A stretch of 6,088 nucleotides of DNA from an uncultured Lewinella sp. GTDB taxonomy: Bacteria; Bacteroidota; Bacteroidia; Chitinophagales; Saprospiraceae. The notes under the pieces were generated by a model. That model was given only the letters and a program-made list of their open reading frames with translations. It ran no database searches and was not told where the DNA came from. Position 1 is the first letter of the stretch; each line of letters opens with the position of its first letter. Both the position numbers and the translations under genes were made by a program. The stretch is taken from contig CALIGP010000301.1 in assembly GCA_938021455.1 (NCBI GenBank), forward strand, positions 1 to 6,088. The letters run 5' to 3'. Shown here one piece after another: positions 4,803-6,088 of this stretch.

Positions 4803-6088
4803 ATGAAATCTACCATCCTTTTATTACTTGCTCTTTTCTCCTTCGCTGGTTTAAGTGGCCAAGAGACCCCGAACATACTTCTCATCATTGCGGATGATCT
4901 TGGTGTTGATCGCCTAAACGGATATCACGACGGTAACCTAATGGCCACCACGCCAACACTGGATAGCCTGAGGGCGGCGGGTGTTACCTTTACCAATGCC
5001 GCCGCCTCTCCCGTTTGCTCGCCTACGCGAGCGGCAATTATGACGGGTAAGTACGGAGTGAAAAACGGCGTGCTCGGCGTGCCGGGTAATCTCGTTGATA
5101 CGGAAGAATCTGTCTTTGATGAACTGGCTGCCCGTACGGATAACGCCTACGCCGACGCCCTGATCGGGAAGTGGCATCTGACGCAGCGAGCCCAACCCAA
5201 TGCCCCACTGGCCTTTGGCCCGGATTTGTATGATGGCTACCTAAGTGGAGCGCCTACGGACTACTATGCCTGGCCCCGAGTCCAGAACGGCGTTTCTGCC
5301 CAGTCAACGGAGTACGTCACCACAGCCCTGTCTAATGCTGCCGGAGAATGGATTGAAGCGCAAACACAACCCTGGTTTCTCTGGCTGGCACATGCCGCAC
5401 CGCATACGCCTTACCACGTGCCGCCGGAAGGGACGTATTCAGTGGGAAACCCAACCAATAACGTCCGGCAGTACGTTGCCATGATCGAAGCACTGGACTA
5501 TGAGACCGGCCGGCTACTGGCTGGTCTTACGGAAGAAGTTCGTGAAAACACCCTGGTGATCTTCATCGGTGATAACGGTACGCCAGGGAACGTAATGAAG
5601 GATTATCCAACGGGACACGGCAAGGGGTCCATTTATCAAGGTGGGGTACGGGTGCCTTTCATCGTCTCCGGAGCTGGGGTAGAACGCGCTGGAGAGCGGG
5701 AAGATGCATTGATACACGTCACTGATCTGTACGCCACCATCCTGGAGGCTGCCGGCGCGGAGCTGCCGGGTGGGCTGTTCAATAGCCTGAGCTTTTACCC
5801 CCTTCTGAGCGCTAACCATGAGCAGGCAGAAAGTAGAACCTATAGCTACGTCGAAGTCGAGAATGCCAACGCTGGTTCCGGCTGGGCCATCCGTAATGCA
5901 CAGTATAAGCTGATCCGTTTTGACGACGGCAACGAGGAAATGTACGACCTGCTGGTGGACTCCTTTGAGGTGAATAACCTGTTGGCCGGGACGCTAACGG
6001 ACGAACAGCTAGCCGCAGAGGCTGATCTGGAGGCGGAAGCTTCGGCCATCCGCACGGGCTGGTCTTGCCGGGACCTGATCCAGAACGG
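4803..6088 (+). CDS. Secreted S1-family sulfatase, 3' end beyond the window
   Basis: The reading frame is open for 428 complete codons and has no stop, so the C-terminus is missing. Residues 1-19 are a signal peptide (probable cleavage before Q20). Catalytic landmarks of formylglycine sulfatases are IIADDLG (28-34, metal ligands D31/D32), CSPTRAAIMTG (72-82, C72 being the Cys converted to formylglycine, R76 stabilising it), GKWHL (122-126), HAAPHTPYH (197-205), FIGDNG (254-259, metal ligands D257/N258) and K274 in HGKGS followed by GGVRVPF. All key residues are present. It should hydrolyse sulfate esters outside the cytoplasm after activation by a maturation enzyme; the substrate cannot be told from sequence. 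The catalytic domain appears to end near 420, and the tail begins WSCRDLIQNG, which suggests a Cys-containing linker and possibly a T9SS domain beyond the edge. It lies after the terminator and is probably transcribed separately. Confidence 0.92.
   Translation, partial: MKSTILLLLALFSFAGLSGQETPNILLIIADDLGVDRLNGYHDGNLMATTPTLDSLRAAGVTFTNAAASPVCSPTRAAIMTGKYGVKNGVLGVPGNLVDTEESVFDELAARTDNAYADALIGKWHLTQRAQPNAPLAFGPDLYDGYLSGAPTDYYAWPRVQNGVSAQSTEYVTTALSNAAGEWIEAQTQPWFLWLAHAAPHTPYHVPPEGTYSVGNPTNNVRQYVAMIEALDYETGRLLAGLTEEVRENTLVIFIGDNGTPGNVMKDYPTGHGKGSIYQGGVRVPFIVSGAGVERAGEREDALIHVTDLYATILEAAGAELPGGLFNSLSFYPLLSANHEQAESRTYSYVEVENANAGSGWAIRNAQYKLIRFDDGNEEMYDLLVDSFEVNNLLAGTLTDEQLAAEADLEAEASAIRTGWSCRDLIQN

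Noticed and set aside
4803..6088. Frameshift or pseudogene in the sulfatase
   Set aside because: A codon-by-codon reading shows one uninterrupted frame with all catalytic motifs in order; only the window edge truncates it.

Overview
The window looks like chromosomal DNA from a Bacteroidota bacterium, probably a marine, Lewinella/Saprospiria-like member. The evidence is a type IX secretion (T9SS) C-terminal sorting domain on one secreted protein, start codons preceded by A-rich leaders rather than clear Shine-Dalgarno sites, five exported or membrane-anchored products plus a small membrane protein, and an S1 sulfatase of the kind used on sulfated polysaccharides. The taxon is inferred; no rRNA or marker gene is present.

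All six genes are on the + strand. In order they are: an MbnP-family copper-protein homologue (9-692); a YHYH-domain lipoprotein with a Gly/Pro-rich linker (802-1875); an unrecognised 89-residue protein with two hydrophobic segments (1916-2185); a di-heme MauG/MbnH-type cytochrome c peroxidase that overlaps it by 4 nt (2182-3171); a second, divergent YHYH protein with a T9SS sorting domain (3262-4623); a strong hairpin terminator with a perfect 23-bp stem (4647-4711); and a sulfatase with an intact Cys-type active site that runs off the right edge (4803-6088+). No stretch above 180 bases lacks a gene.

The central theme is a probable MbnP/MbnH module. In characterised systems (MbnP/MbnH of methanotrophs, MopE/SACCP of Methylococcus), the di-heme enzyme oxidises a Trp of the partner to kynurenine, which then helps bind copper. 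Here the MbnP homologue keeps the WxW signature (W133, W135). The peroxidase keeps both CxxCH haem sites, the catalytic Glu position and a Tyr where MauG-type enzymes place the axial ligand. The two genes are separated by a YHYH lipoprotein gene and a small membrane-protein gene, and a second YHYH gene follows. This suggests an extended cell-surface metal system of five genes ending at the terminator, with the sulfatase as a separate unit. The most unusual molecular detail is a His (H113) in the peroxidase at the position that aligns with the inter-haem Trp of bacterial cytochrome c peroxidases.
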